A stretch of DNA of 7,596 bases from Desulfobacteraceae bacterium (GTDB taxonomy: Bacteria; Desulfobacterota; Desulfobacteria; Desulfobacterales; Desulfobacteraceae), in NCBI GenBank assembly GCA_024225895.1, contig JAAEMC010000217.1:1-7596 (forward strand), in the 5' to 3' direction. The position numbers and the translations under genes are program-made. How positions within the stretch are numbered: the stretch's first letter is position 1; each line of letters begins with the position of its first letter. The notes beneath the pieces were generated by a model. That model worked only from the letters and a program-made list of their open reading frames with translations, was not told where the DNA came from and ran no database searches. This document shows, in pieces, positions 1 through 5,692 of this stretch.

Positions 1-438
1 ATTTTTTCTTTATTTTTGTTAGAAGCTGGTTGGCTATCTAAACCGAAAAATTTTGAGGAATGTGTCCTTGAAAAGATGAAGGGACAAGACAAGTCGATGC
101 GACCTTTTGCAATAAAAGCATGTAGAAAGCTATTTCCAGAAGAAAAAAAAATTACAGCGGATTTTGATCTTCAAAATATTGAATTTATATGGAGTGCGGC
201 CAGCCCTTCGCAAATTGAATTAACAATTAAAGAGAATAATAGTGAATATCGTATTTCAAAATGCGAGGTTTTCTTTTCATTAAAAAAATGCAGCGACATT
301 AAAAGCTTTGACGATTATGTAATTAAGAAAACTTTCATTTTCAAGGATGGAGAAGAAAGAAGTAGTTTGGAAATCAAAGATGCCCATCAATATAGTTGTA
401 TGAAGCGACTTTTAGTTTGGGGATTCTTAGAAGAGTAA
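1..438 (+). CDS. hypothetical protein, 5' end cut by window edge
   Basis: The reading frame is open from base 1 to a TAA at 436-438, so the gene very likely begins before the window. The only start codon inside is a TTG at 16, which has no ribosome binding site. The first residues (IFSLFLLEAG) are hydrophobic and could be the end of a signal peptide or membrane helix. The next segment, with FEECVLEKMKG and a downstream ACRKLFPEE, resembles a motif I recall from short proteobacterial proteins of unknown function (C-[IV]-L-E-x-M-K-G followed by a C-R-x-x-F-P element). The remaining 100 residues are mixed alpha/beta in character, contain a few cysteines and match nothing I recognise. No function can be assigned. 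The motif likeness is from memory and is not a database result. Confidence 0.6.
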   Translation: MFSLFLLEAGWLSKPKNFEECVLEKMKGQDKSMRPFAIKACRKLFPEEKKITADFDLQNIEFIWSAASPSQIELTIKENNSEYRISKCEVFFSLKKCSDIKSFDDYVIKKTFIFKDGEERSSLEIKDAHQYSCMKRLLVWGFLEE

Positions 439-479
439 AAATATTTAAAATTGTAATTGCCTAAATATTTGCTTTTTTT
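439..479. terminator. AT-rich bidirectional hairpin between convergent genes
   Basis: AAATATTTA (439-447) pairs perfectly with TAAATATTT (462-470). The hairpin is followed by seven T on the plus strand (473-479), and on the minus strand it is followed by a run of five T. It lies directly after the stop of the plus-strand gene (438) and directly before the end of the minus-strand protease gene (478), where a shared terminator is expected. The stem has no G-C pairs, so it would be a weak terminator. Confidence 0.45.
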
Positions 480-1896
480 ATGCAAACTGCAAATCCGTAA
501 AATACCCGTCAGATTGAAGCACACCGAGTATCCAGTTGTAGGAGTCGGTGTCGAGGTTGGCGGCTACGGGAAGAGAAACCTTATCCCCCGACATGACCCC
601 AACACAATAATATTCTTCCCCTTGCTCATACCAAACAGGAGAACCTGATGCTCCATTCGCTGTATCAAGAGAATCAGATAGTCTTAAAACACCATCGTCA
701 TACCAATGATTCTCAACCTCTCCAAATGCTTCCCACTGGTAGTATTCTCTTTGTGAGGTTGATGTGATATCTTGGTCTATCTCCGCGCTTGAATATCCAG
801 ATGTTTGAACCTCAACACCTATCAATCCATCTTCATCACTTTTGAAAAGATTAAAATATCCAAGTGTATCACCCATTTTCTCATCAAGCCTAACAATAGC
901 AAGATCATCATCAGGCCAACCATAATAATAATCAGACCCAAAATACTTTTGGACTGAAGCGTCACTCCAATTATAACCTTCAGGGTTCGTACCGTTTTGT
1001 CCTGGATAAAAGGTGAAATCATTTGTATCGGTAAGAGCAAAATCACCCTCAGAATTCACAACAACATGGGCATTGGTTAAGATATGCTCAGGGCTAATCA
1101 AAAAGCCGGTGGCTGAACCTGCATGCGTTTCTGCATCTATGTAAATTCTCCCAATCATCTGATAGGGGGCCTGGTTTATCTCGGTATTATCCACCCAATC
1201 TAATTGATATTCTGAAGGGATTGAAACCCCATCATGCGGCAACCCTGAATCTGGTTCCCCAATGCTAGTTGGGTCTTCTTCTGCTCTTGTTATTGTCCAG
1301 TGTTCCCAGCCCAGGTCGCCTGCTTCCTGGTTCCAGGATCTTAGCCAGAACTCTTCAGATGTACCAGAAACCCCGGGAGAATAAGAAATATCATCAAGGT
1401 CTGACTCCCTCACCCATCCCAGGCCAGCGCCGGTTTTTAAGGTAGTGGTGTCCAGATAGCTGCCTGAAGTACCTGTGTTGTTCCCGATCCAAACCCTGTA
1501 CCATGTGTTTGAGGATGTGTTTTCATCTGTGAATATATTTTGAAGGAGGGTGTCACCAGATACTTCCGTCGTGATTTGACAGCTTGAAATATTATCAAAA
1601 TCAATTGATCCCTTTGAAAAAGAGCTTGATCCAGTGGCGCTTGACCATCCTTTAATCCATAAGGTAGCGTCATCACTATGGGCATAATCAGGAGTTAAAC
1701 TTGATATATTAGATGCACTTATCCATCCCTTGCCGTAGCTATTAAAATCACTGGTATCAACATAATTTCCTGCTGTGCCGGCAGAATTGCCTACCCATAG
1801 TTGATACCAAGTATAATCAGATGAATCGTTGAAAAGATCAGCAAACGTTGATGATGACGTTGCAGAGTTGAAAGTAAAAGCCAAGGTTGCCCTCAC
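478..1896 (-). CDS. trypsin-like serine protease (S1 fold) with two N-terminal Trp-rich repeats
   Basis: The C-terminal half (about residues 245-465) is a chymotrypsin-fold serine protease. The catalytic triad is visible as His277 in LTNAHVV, Asp331 in DDLAIVRL and Ser417 in NGASGSPVW. The GxSGSP form is typical of the bacterial glutamyl-endopeptidase-like S1 branch. In front lie two related segments, residues about 18-100 and 119-203. Each carries a [TN]TWY/YTWY-x-[LV]-W-[VI]-G motif, a GW-[IV] and a final LW/FW-x-[KRS]-x-W, like Trp-rich FN3-like modules of surface proteins; a role in binding or display is inferred. The protein is very acidic. No signal peptide is seen. The GTG at 1896 has no ribosome binding site, whereas the TTG at 1884 follows GAGGG by 5 bases and may be the true start. 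The gene lies 72 bp after the HTH gene, probably in one transcript. Substrate unknown. Confidence 0.85.
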   Translation of the reverse strand: MRATLAFTFNSATSSSTFADLFNDSSDYTWYQLWVGNSAGTAGNYVDTSDFNSYGKGWISASNISSLTPDYAHSDDATLWIKGWSSATGSSSFSKGSIDFDNISSCQITTEVSGDTLLQNIFTDENTSSNTWYRVWIGNNTGTSGSYLDTTTLKTGAGLGWVRESDLDDISYSPGVSGTSEEFWLRSWNQEAGDLGWEHWTITRAEEDPTSIGEPDSGLPHDGVSIPSEYQLDWVDNTEINQAPYQMIGRIYIDAETHAGSATGFLISPEHILTNAHVVVNSEGDFALTDTNDFTFYPGQNGTNPEGYNWSDASVQKYFGSDYYYGWPDDDLAIVRLDEKMGDTLGYFNLFKSDEDGLIGVEVQTSGYSSAEIDQDITSTSQREYYQWEAFGEVENHWYDDGVLRLSDSLDTANGASGSPVWYEQGEEYYCVGVMSGDKVSLPVAANLDTDSYNWILGVLQSDGYFTDLQFA

Positions 1897-1910
1897 TTGT
1901 TTTTTGTTAA

Positions 1911-1926
1911 TAATACTAAAGTATTA
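1911..1926. promoter_or_regulatory. inverted repeat between regulator and protease genes (operator-like)
   Basis: TAATACT (1911-1917) and AGTATTA (1920-1926) form a perfect 7-bp inverted repeat with a 2-bp centre. It lies 15 bp upstream of the protease GTG. That size and symmetry suit a dimeric helix-turn-helix protein, and such a gene sits immediately upstream. It is not followed by a T run on either strand, which argues against a terminator. The surroundings are AT-rich, so chance symmetry is possible. Confidence 0.35.
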
Positions 1927-1968
1927 ATTAAACAAAATGTGAAAAACAAGGAAATGTTTTAAAAATTT

Positions 1969-2514
1969 TTAACCTGCGTTTCTTTTTGTTTTGTCTTCTG
2001 TGTTGATTTTATTAAGCCTAGATTTTGCATAGTCTCTGAAGACTTTTAGTTCTTCAGCATCAAGTCTTTCGATGTTTAGCAAGATGGAATTAATTTCTGT
2101 GGCAAGGTCTTGGTCCTTAAATTTGTCAATAATTTGATGGTGCAGTGCGTTTTTTTGGTTTCTGAGGTCTATTATAGGCATGTCTTTTAAAGCTTTTTGG
2201 ATTGCTTCTTTTGCTGCTTCTTCCATGACATCAGATTCAGGGCGTGGTGGGAGGAGTTCTTGCCGACCAACCCTTAATACTTCTTCATAATCAACACCAA
2301 CTGCCTCAATAATGGCTTGGCGGATCTTAAAGTTTGGTTTCGTTCTGTCTGTAACATATGAAGATATAGTAGCGGGAGTAACTCCAACTTTTCCAGCAAC
2401 CCATCTAGCAGTTACAACTTTGTCAAGTTTTACAAGTTTTTTAAGCCAGGCAACAAATATTTTTGTTTCATTCTCCATGTTTTTAAGCATAATGTTGTCT
2501 TTCTTGTTTGCCAT
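1969..2514 (-). CDS. XRE/phage-type helix-turn-helix transcriptional regulator
   Basis: Residues about 20-80 form a lambda-repressor-like DNA-binding domain. The helix-turn-helix itself is ARWVAGKVGVTPATISSYV (about 36-54), followed by the usual DRTKPNFKIRQAI segment. The C-terminal part (about 125-170) has HHQIIDKFKDQDLATEIN and then LLNIERLDAEEL, a helical pattern I associate with prophage-type regulators of Desulfobacterota; it probably dimerises. There is no peptidase S24 or metal-binding domain. The ATG at 2514 is the first of three close ATGs (others at 2490 and 2478) and none has a good ribosome binding site. The gene is the first of a unit with the protease downstream, so it likely represses or activates it, possibly through the inverted repeat at 1911-1926. 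Its start abuts the truncated channel gene on the opposite strand. DNA-binding role is well supported; target is inferred. Confidence 0.85.
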   Translation of the reverse strand: MANKKDNIMLKNMENETKIFVAWLKKLVKLDKVVTARWVAGKVGVTPATISSYVTDRTKPNFKIRQAIIEAVGVDYEEVLRVGRQELLPPRPESDVMEEAAKEAIQKALKDMPIIDLRNQKNALHHQIIDKFKDQDLATEINSILLNIERLDAEELKVFRDYAKSRLNKINTEDKTKRNAG

Positions 2515-2521
2515 TTTATAT

Positions 2522-2971
2522 ATGTTTATTCCTGGGGCAGTAGATGGGTTGGAGTTCTACTCCGATTATCCTTGGTTGCGCTTTATGCGGCTGTGCTGCT
2601 TTTCTATCGTTACAATGACAACTCTTGGATTCGGAGATATTACGGCTGTTGTAGAACCGTTCAAGGATCCAGGCATGGGTCTTTTCCCTGTGATAGCTGG
2701 ACATTTTTTGATTACCCTCCAAGTCATCAACGGCTACGTAATCCTCGGCGCCCTTGTAACAAGACTGGCGATATTATTCAATTCCGACGGCCCAGCCCAT
2801 CCATTTGAAGAGGAAAAGGAAGCCCAGCAGAAAAAAAAAGAGTTTTTCAGCAAGATTATAAGACCGTCCAAATATGTGTTCATCACCCTTCCAACCAAAC
2901 ACCCTATATTGTTCTTTATATTTTATTTGGTCTTTATGATTTCATTCATATGCTGGAAATACAACGACTGA
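2522..2971 (+). pseudogene. potassium-channel-like pore protein, 5' part missing
   Basis: The recognisable sequence begins at FIPGAVDGLEF and runs through a pore helix and the selectivity filter TMTTLGFGD, in the manner of two-TM ion channels (Ion_trans_2). The second pore-lining helix follows (FPVIAGHFLITLQVINGYVILGALVTRLA as two halves). A charged linker (EEEKEAQQKKKEFF) and a last hydrophobic helix (ILFFIFYLVFMISF) end the protein. Members of this family normally have a first membrane helix and often a long N-terminal region, which is absent here. The frame stays open leftward to 2312, but that part is antisense to the HTH gene. Part of it (MFLSIMLSFLFAILY, from an ATG at 2477) is hydrophobic and could by accident serve as a first helix, so a short product cannot be fully excluded. 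No ribosome binding site is seen. Confidence 0.75.
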
Positions 2972-3165
2972 TAATAGGTAGGTGGGATGATAAAAAATGT
3001 GGATTTTTTTGGGGAAACTCTATTCTTGATTCTCTCCTTGATCATTTCAATAACAGAGAGTGTGGTTTTCCAGCCCATAAATTGTGTCCAAAATTTTATC
3101 AAATCTGCATGGAAACATTTTCAACTCCTTTTCTTGACCGGGAATAATGCAATCTCAATCCTTTA
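2972..3165. other. intergenic stretch between converging remnants
   Basis: I see no gene I would defend here. A plus-strand frame from 2987 runs to 3262, but its second half is antisense to the putative zinc-binding gene and its hydrophobicity mirrors Lys-rich codons on the other strand. On the minus strand an AAGGAG (3125-3130) lies six bases before an ATG at 3118, but that frame has only 23 codons before a stop at 3047. It may be the decayed start of a lost gene. No clear terminator was found for either neighbour. Confidence 0.4.
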
Positions 3166-3557
3166 CTATTTTTTTTTAGTGAACATTTCAGCCTTTTTTA
3201 AAATTTGGTTGAAATCAAATTCCTTCTGGGTAACTTGTGGTTCTATGCTTTTCTTTGTATAGTGATGCTCCTTATAATCCTCCCAATACTTCTTAAGCTC
3301 AGCAGATTTTTCGTTTGGAAATAATTGTAGGCTTACTTTTTTTATTTCCCAGTTTTCAGAAGGTTCAGATACAGGAAACCATTTTTTAAGACACTTTTTA
3401 TGGCCTATATGAAAATTATTTGGTGGGTATGTAAATTTAGGATCACCTATAGAATATTCTTTCCACCAAATTTCACTTTTCTGTAAGTTTATTATTTGCA
3501 ACGCGCAATAATCGCACCTTTTTTTTTCAAAACTGTTACTGAAAAACTTTTATGCAT
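3166..3557 (-). CDS. small putative zinc-binding protein, reading frame broken at an A9 tract
   Basis: The long frame (TTG at 3501 to TAG at 3166, 111 residues) stays open upstream through KKRCDYCALQ but then has no start codon. An ATG at 3557 lies one base after the stop of the upstream membrane gene (TAA-A-ATG), as in translationally coupled operons. It opens MHKSFSVTVLKKK and is in the other frame. The two join by a -1 shift at nine consecutive A (3519-3527), giving about 130 residues. The joined protein would hold Cys15-x2-Cys18 and, about 30 residues on, HIGHKKC (His53-x2-Cys56), a CxxC...HxxC arrangement typical of treble-clef or ribbon zinc sites. Trp-rich and Lys-rich segments follow. 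Function unknown. The break may be a real mutation, a homopolymer sequencing error, or slippage on the A run. Confidence 0.5.
3519..3527 (-). other. A9 tract joining two frames of the zinc-binding gene
   Basis: On the minus strand the frame from the ATG at 3557 reads TTG-AAA-AAA-AAA-GGT. One backward step gives AAA-AGG-TGC-GAT-TAT-TGC, the CDYC frame. A run like this can serve ribosomal -1 frameshifting (A-AAA-AAA) or transcriptional slippage, and it is also the commonest place for an indel. The unshifted frame would end after only 21 residues (MHKSFSVTVLKKKGAIIARCK). Confidence 0.4.
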
Positions 3558-3558
3558 T

Positions 3559-4065
3559 TTAATCAATAATTTTCGATTTATCTATTTTTGATTGGCCTTT
3601 GGGAGGGAGTGGACTAAGCTTTAATAGCTTATAAAATATATATATGGAGAAGAGGAGCGACAATAAAATTGTGGTAAATATTAATTCAGGTGGTACTGAT
3701 AGCAATAGCTCAAGCCCTGCCACCTGAAATAGAAATCCTACTAAAAGAAAAAAGCTCCCCAAAACACCTAAGAACGTTAATCTATTATCCAATTCCCCAT
3801 AGCCACTGGCCAAACTGATCGAGCCTGGAGTTGATTCCATTGAAAAGATATGATGTTGTTCATTAGCAAGGTTTGGGCTTGCAAGCAAAATGGCTCCAGG
3901 GATTTCGAAAAGTAAAGATACTAAAATGCAAATAGTCCCCCACCAGTTAGTTTTTTTTATCGCTTTAATTTCATCTTTAATTTGTATTATGCGGCTCTCA
4001 ATTTGAGATTGATTCTTAGCCTGAAACGATAGGTTTTGGTTATAATCTGATTTAAATTTGCGGAA
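3559..4065 (-). pseudogene. three-helix membrane protein, 5' end removed by the IS
   Basis: The frame is open from the IS end at 4065 to a TAA at 3559 (about 169 codons). No ATG is available before the IS, and the first usable start codon, a TTG at 3888, would remove the first helix. The order is a polar, probably coiled-coil segment (SQIESRIIQIKDEIKAIKK) and a membrane helix (GTICILVSLLFEIPGAILLA). A loop of about 40 residues follows, then two more hydrophobic helices (FLGVLGSFFLLVGFLF and IFTTILLSLLFSIYIFY) and a short polar tail. I do not recognise the family. The stop lies one base before the ATG of the next gene, so the two were co-transcribed. The N-terminus was lost at the IS junction, and the frame continues into the IS for 14 codons without finding an ATG or GTG. 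Transcription now would depend on the transposon or the TPR gene's promoter. Confidence 0.65.
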
Positions 4066-4087
4066 TGTGTCAATGAAAATGAGACAC
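4066..4087. repeat. IS terminal inverted repeat, orfB side (IRR)
   Basis: This end matches the opposite end in 18 of 22 positions. Read outward on the minus strand it contains TTGACA (4073 to 4068), a consensus -35 box. IS3-family elements often carry such an outward -35 at this end, used when the ends join in the circular intermediate. A -10 box at 17 bp in the present flank would be TCAGAT, a poor match, so readthrough into the truncated membrane gene is probably weak. Confidence 0.85.
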
Positions 4088-4093
4088 AGTTTA

Positions 4094-5107
4094 TCATAAA
4101 TTAAGCTCTAACTTATCAGGTTTTTCCTGTTTTGGTTTATTAATCCAAGCGGCTTCCGGTAAAGCCGGTGGCTGTGGTTTTTTTCCTTTGAACCGCTCAG
4201 GATTTTTTTCAAAAGCATTTTTAAGGGTAAAACAGCGTTGATCATAAACGTCTTGTGCAAATCCATAGTGGAGCTGTTCAGGCGTAACCAAGCCAATCCC
4301 TGAATGACGATGCTCCTTGTTATAATACCCAAAGAAATCCTGGCAAAACACCCTTGCATCTTCAATGGACCCAAAATGATTAGGGAATTTGGGACAATAT
4401 TTCAAAGTCTTGAACTGAGCCTCCGAATAGGGATTATCATTACTGACATGCGGACGACTATGTGTTTTTGTAACCCCCAAATCGACAAGAAGATGGGCAA
4501 CCCCCTTTGATTTCATACTGGGACCCCGGTCCGCATGCAGCCCGAGCTGGCCTGGTATAATTCGCTGTTTTTGGCAGGTCTCTTGAATGAGCCGTCTTGC
4601 TAAATTAGTTTTTTCTCGGTGAGCAACCATCCAGCCAACAACATATCGGCTGAAAATATCCATGATGACGTAGAGATAAAAATAAGTCCATTTTGTGATG
4701 CTTTTCAGCTTGGTAATATCCCAGGACCATACTTGATTAGGAGCAGTTGCCAAAAGCTCAGGCTTTTCATAGTGAGATCGTGTTACCTGCCGTCTACGCT
4801 CTTTAACGGAACCGTGCTCTTTTTCAAGCAGACGATACATGGTCCGAATTGAACAATGATAAATTCCGTCATCCAGAAGAGAGGCATATACTTGATAAGG
4901 GGCTTTATCTTGATATTTTTCAGAATGCAGAACCTCCAAAACTGTCTGTTTTTCATCACTATTCAATGAAATATAGGACTTGGGCCGTTGCTTTTTGATA
5001 GGAATTTTAGGGGAATAGAATCGATAGAAGGATGCTCGCGGAATATCAAAAGCAAAACAAGATGATCTTTTTCCAATATCGACACTTAAATTCAAAGCAG
5101 CTTCCAT
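4094..5107 (-). CDS. IS3-family transposase OrfB (DDE integrase core)
   Basis: This is the catalytic subunit that cuts and joins the IS ends. An N-terminal helical DNA-binding region (HTH_21-like, about 50-100: DEKQTVLEVLHSEKYQD through IRTMYRLLEKE) precedes the rve-type integrase core. The catalytic residues are visible as Asp130 in WSWDIT, Asp193 in LHADRGP and Glu229 in NPYSEAQFK. The last two are 35 residues apart, the exact DD(35)E spacing of the family. The C-terminus has the usual YYNKEHRHSGIG and TPEQLHYG motifs. The gene starts at an ATG overlapping the orfA stop (TAATG). The frame is also open upstream (…KQRGRLM) back to the A9 run at 5163-5171, so the working enzyme is expected to be an OrfAB fusion made by -1 frameshifting. 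No damage is seen, so it may be active. Confidence 0.97.
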   Translation of the reverse strand: MEAALNLSVDIGKRSSCFAFDIPRASFYRFYSPKIPIKKQRPKSYISLNSDEKQTVLEVLHSEKYQDKAPYQVYASLLDDGIYHCSIRTMYRLLEKEHGSVKERRRQVTRSHYEKPELLATAPNQVWSWDITKLKSITKWTYFYLYVIMDIFSRYVVGWMVAHREKTNLARRLIQETCQKQRIIPGQLGLHADRGPSMKSKGVAHLLVDLGVTKTHSRPHVSNDNPYSEAQFKTLKYCPKFPNHFGSIEDARVFCQDFFGYYNKEHRHSGIGLVTPEQLHYGFAQDVYDQRCFTLKNAFEKNPERFKGKKPQPPALPEAAWINKPKQEKPDKLELNL

Positions 5108-5625
5108 TAGACGTCCCCGTTGTTTTCGTTTATATTCTGGACTATTCCCAGAACCTGAGAAATTTTTTTTTGTGCCTCAATGATGAGGTTCGCTTGTTTA
5201 AGCTTATGTTCTAATTTTCGCTTTTCTTTTTGAAGTAGAGCGACTTCACCGGTCAGCGGATTTTTTTCTTTAAGCTTTCGTCCCCTTTTTCGGGGTGTCA
5301 AGGCTTGCAATAGCCCTTTCTCTCGTGCCCTGCGCCAATTAGTCAAGTGAGATGAATAAAGTCCTTCTCTTCTCAATAGCTTACCGATCTGCCCTGATTC
5401 CGTGCAGAGGTCAGCTTTTTGAAGAATACGCAGTTTATACGATGCCGTAAAATATCGGCGTGATTTTTTTTCATGAACTTCAGGGTTTGGAATCTTATTG
5501 TCGTCGTCCCCCAATGAGGAGCCAGCTCCAGTCGCCCTACGGGCTCCCTCCACTGGCTCCTCATTGGGGGCTGCGCCTGGTCGAATTGCGGATGTTGGAA
5601 GTTTGTTCATTTTAATTGGTTTCAT
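5107..5625 (-). CDS. IS3-family OrfA, DNA-binding subunit, with in-frame palindrome insert
   Basis: Residues about 55-115 are the HTH domain that recognises the IS ends (RRYFTASYKLRILQKAD, GKLLRREGLYSSHLTNWRR). The following Arg-rich segment (TPRKRGRKLKEKN) leads into a coiled coil (EVALLQKEKRKLEHKLKQAN) for dimerisation, as in IS3-type OrfA proteins. The ATG at 5625 follows AAGGA by nine bases. The N-terminal 50 residues are unlike the domain and are largely encoded by a 63-bp palindromic element (residues about 19-40, starting APNEEPVEG) rich in Gly, Ala and Arg. Because the insert is exactly 21 codons the frame is kept. Near the 3' end an A9 run permits a -1 shift into orfB. At 172 residues it is longer than the roughly 90-120 usual for OrfA. 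Confidence 0.93.
   Translation of the reverse strand: MKPIKMNKLPTSAIRPGAAPNEEPVEGARRATGAGSSLGDDDNKIPNPEVHEKKSRRYFTASYKLRILQKADLCTESGQIGKLLRREGLYSSHLTNWRRAREKGLLQALTPRKRGRKLKEKNPLTGEVALLQKEKRKLEHKLKQANLIIEAQKKISQVLGIVQNINENNGDV
5163..5171 (-). promoter_or_regulatory. A9 slippery run for -1 frameshifting between orfA and orfB
   Basis: In orfA the frame reads GCA-CAA-AAA-AAA-ATT. A one-base backward slip gives AAA-AAA-AAT-TTC-TCA, which continues without a stop through AAA-CGA-AAA-CAA-CGG-GGA-CGT-CTA into the orfB ATG. This is the standard way IS3 elements make the OrfAB transposase. The orfA stop is about 55 bases further on. Confidence 0.8.
5508..5570. repeat. 63-bp palindromic element inside orfA (REP/MITE-like)
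   Basis: CCCCCAATGAGGAGCCAG (5508-5525) is a perfect 18-bp inverted match to CTGGCTCCTCATTGGGGG (5553-5570). The 27-bp centre holds a second small hairpin, GCCC-TAC-GGGC (5534-5544). Symmetry stops abruptly on both sides. It is clearly more GC-rich than its surroundings and lies in frame within the non-conserved N-terminus of OrfA. Compact elements of this build are typical of dispersed repetitive palindromes; whether this one is dispersed in the genome cannot be told from one copy. Confidence 0.8.
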
Positions 5626-5670
5626 AAGTATTTTTCCTTACCCGCCCTACACTAATTTTTCAAGGGGTAA

Positions 5671-5692
5671 GTGTCTCACTCACATTGTCACA
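5671..5692. repeat. IS terminal inverted repeat, orfA side (IRL)
   Basis: Read inward on the minus strand it runs TGTGACAATG, four variable bases including the mismatches, then TGAGACAC, matching the other end. Its outermost bases supply the last codon (CTG) and stop codon (TGA) of the truncated TPR gene. Confidence 0.85.

Larger units (their letters stand above)
4066..5692 (-). mobile_element. IS3-family insertion sequence, 1627 bp, structurally complete
   Basis: The ends are imperfect 22-bp inverted repeats. The left end starts TGTGTCAATG and ends TGAGACAC (4066-4087). The right end, read inward, starts TGTGACAATG and ends TGAGACAC (5671-5692). I count 18 of 22 positions matching. Between them are orfA (HTH and leucine-zipper type) and orfB (DDE transposase), overlapping by one base, with a nine-A slippery run before the orfA stop. 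That organisation defines the IS3 family. Length is at the upper end for the family, partly because of a 63-bp palindrome inside orfA. The flanking bases (GAA on the left, GAG on the right) are not a matching duplication, and the two flanks belong to different genes. Subgroup not assigned. Confidence 0.92.

Noticed and set aside
822..1046. Frames on either strand inside the protease gene (457-648, 822-1046, 1437-1685)
   Set aside because: They are out-of-frame shadows of a coding region with a clear catalytic triad.
2312..2521. Leftward extension of the channel frame as a real N-terminus of 219 residues
   Set aside because: It is entirely antisense to the HTH gene, has no family resemblance and no ribosome binding site. 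The hydrophobic run is what Lys-rich codons give on the opposite strand.
3047..3118. Minus-strand 23-codon frame with a good ribosome binding site (AAGGAG, 6 bases from ATG)
   Set aside because: It is too short, no domain is visible and the next frames do not continue it. It may be a decayed gene start.
2987..3262. Plus-strand 91-residue hydrophobic frame after the channel
   Set aside because: GGTGGG precedes its ATG, but the second half is antisense to the better-supported minus-strand gene and its Phe/Leu content mirrors that gene's Lys and Glu codons.
4108..4852. Alternative frames in orfB (4108-4374, 4304-4510, 4619-4852)
   Set aside because: They overlap an intact DDE transposase and show no protein-like motifs.
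4066..5688. TPR gene and three-helix membrane gene as two halves of one gene split by the IS
   Set aside because: Joining the flanks, with or without a short duplication, puts the membrane gene out of its open frame, and the proteins are of unrelated character.
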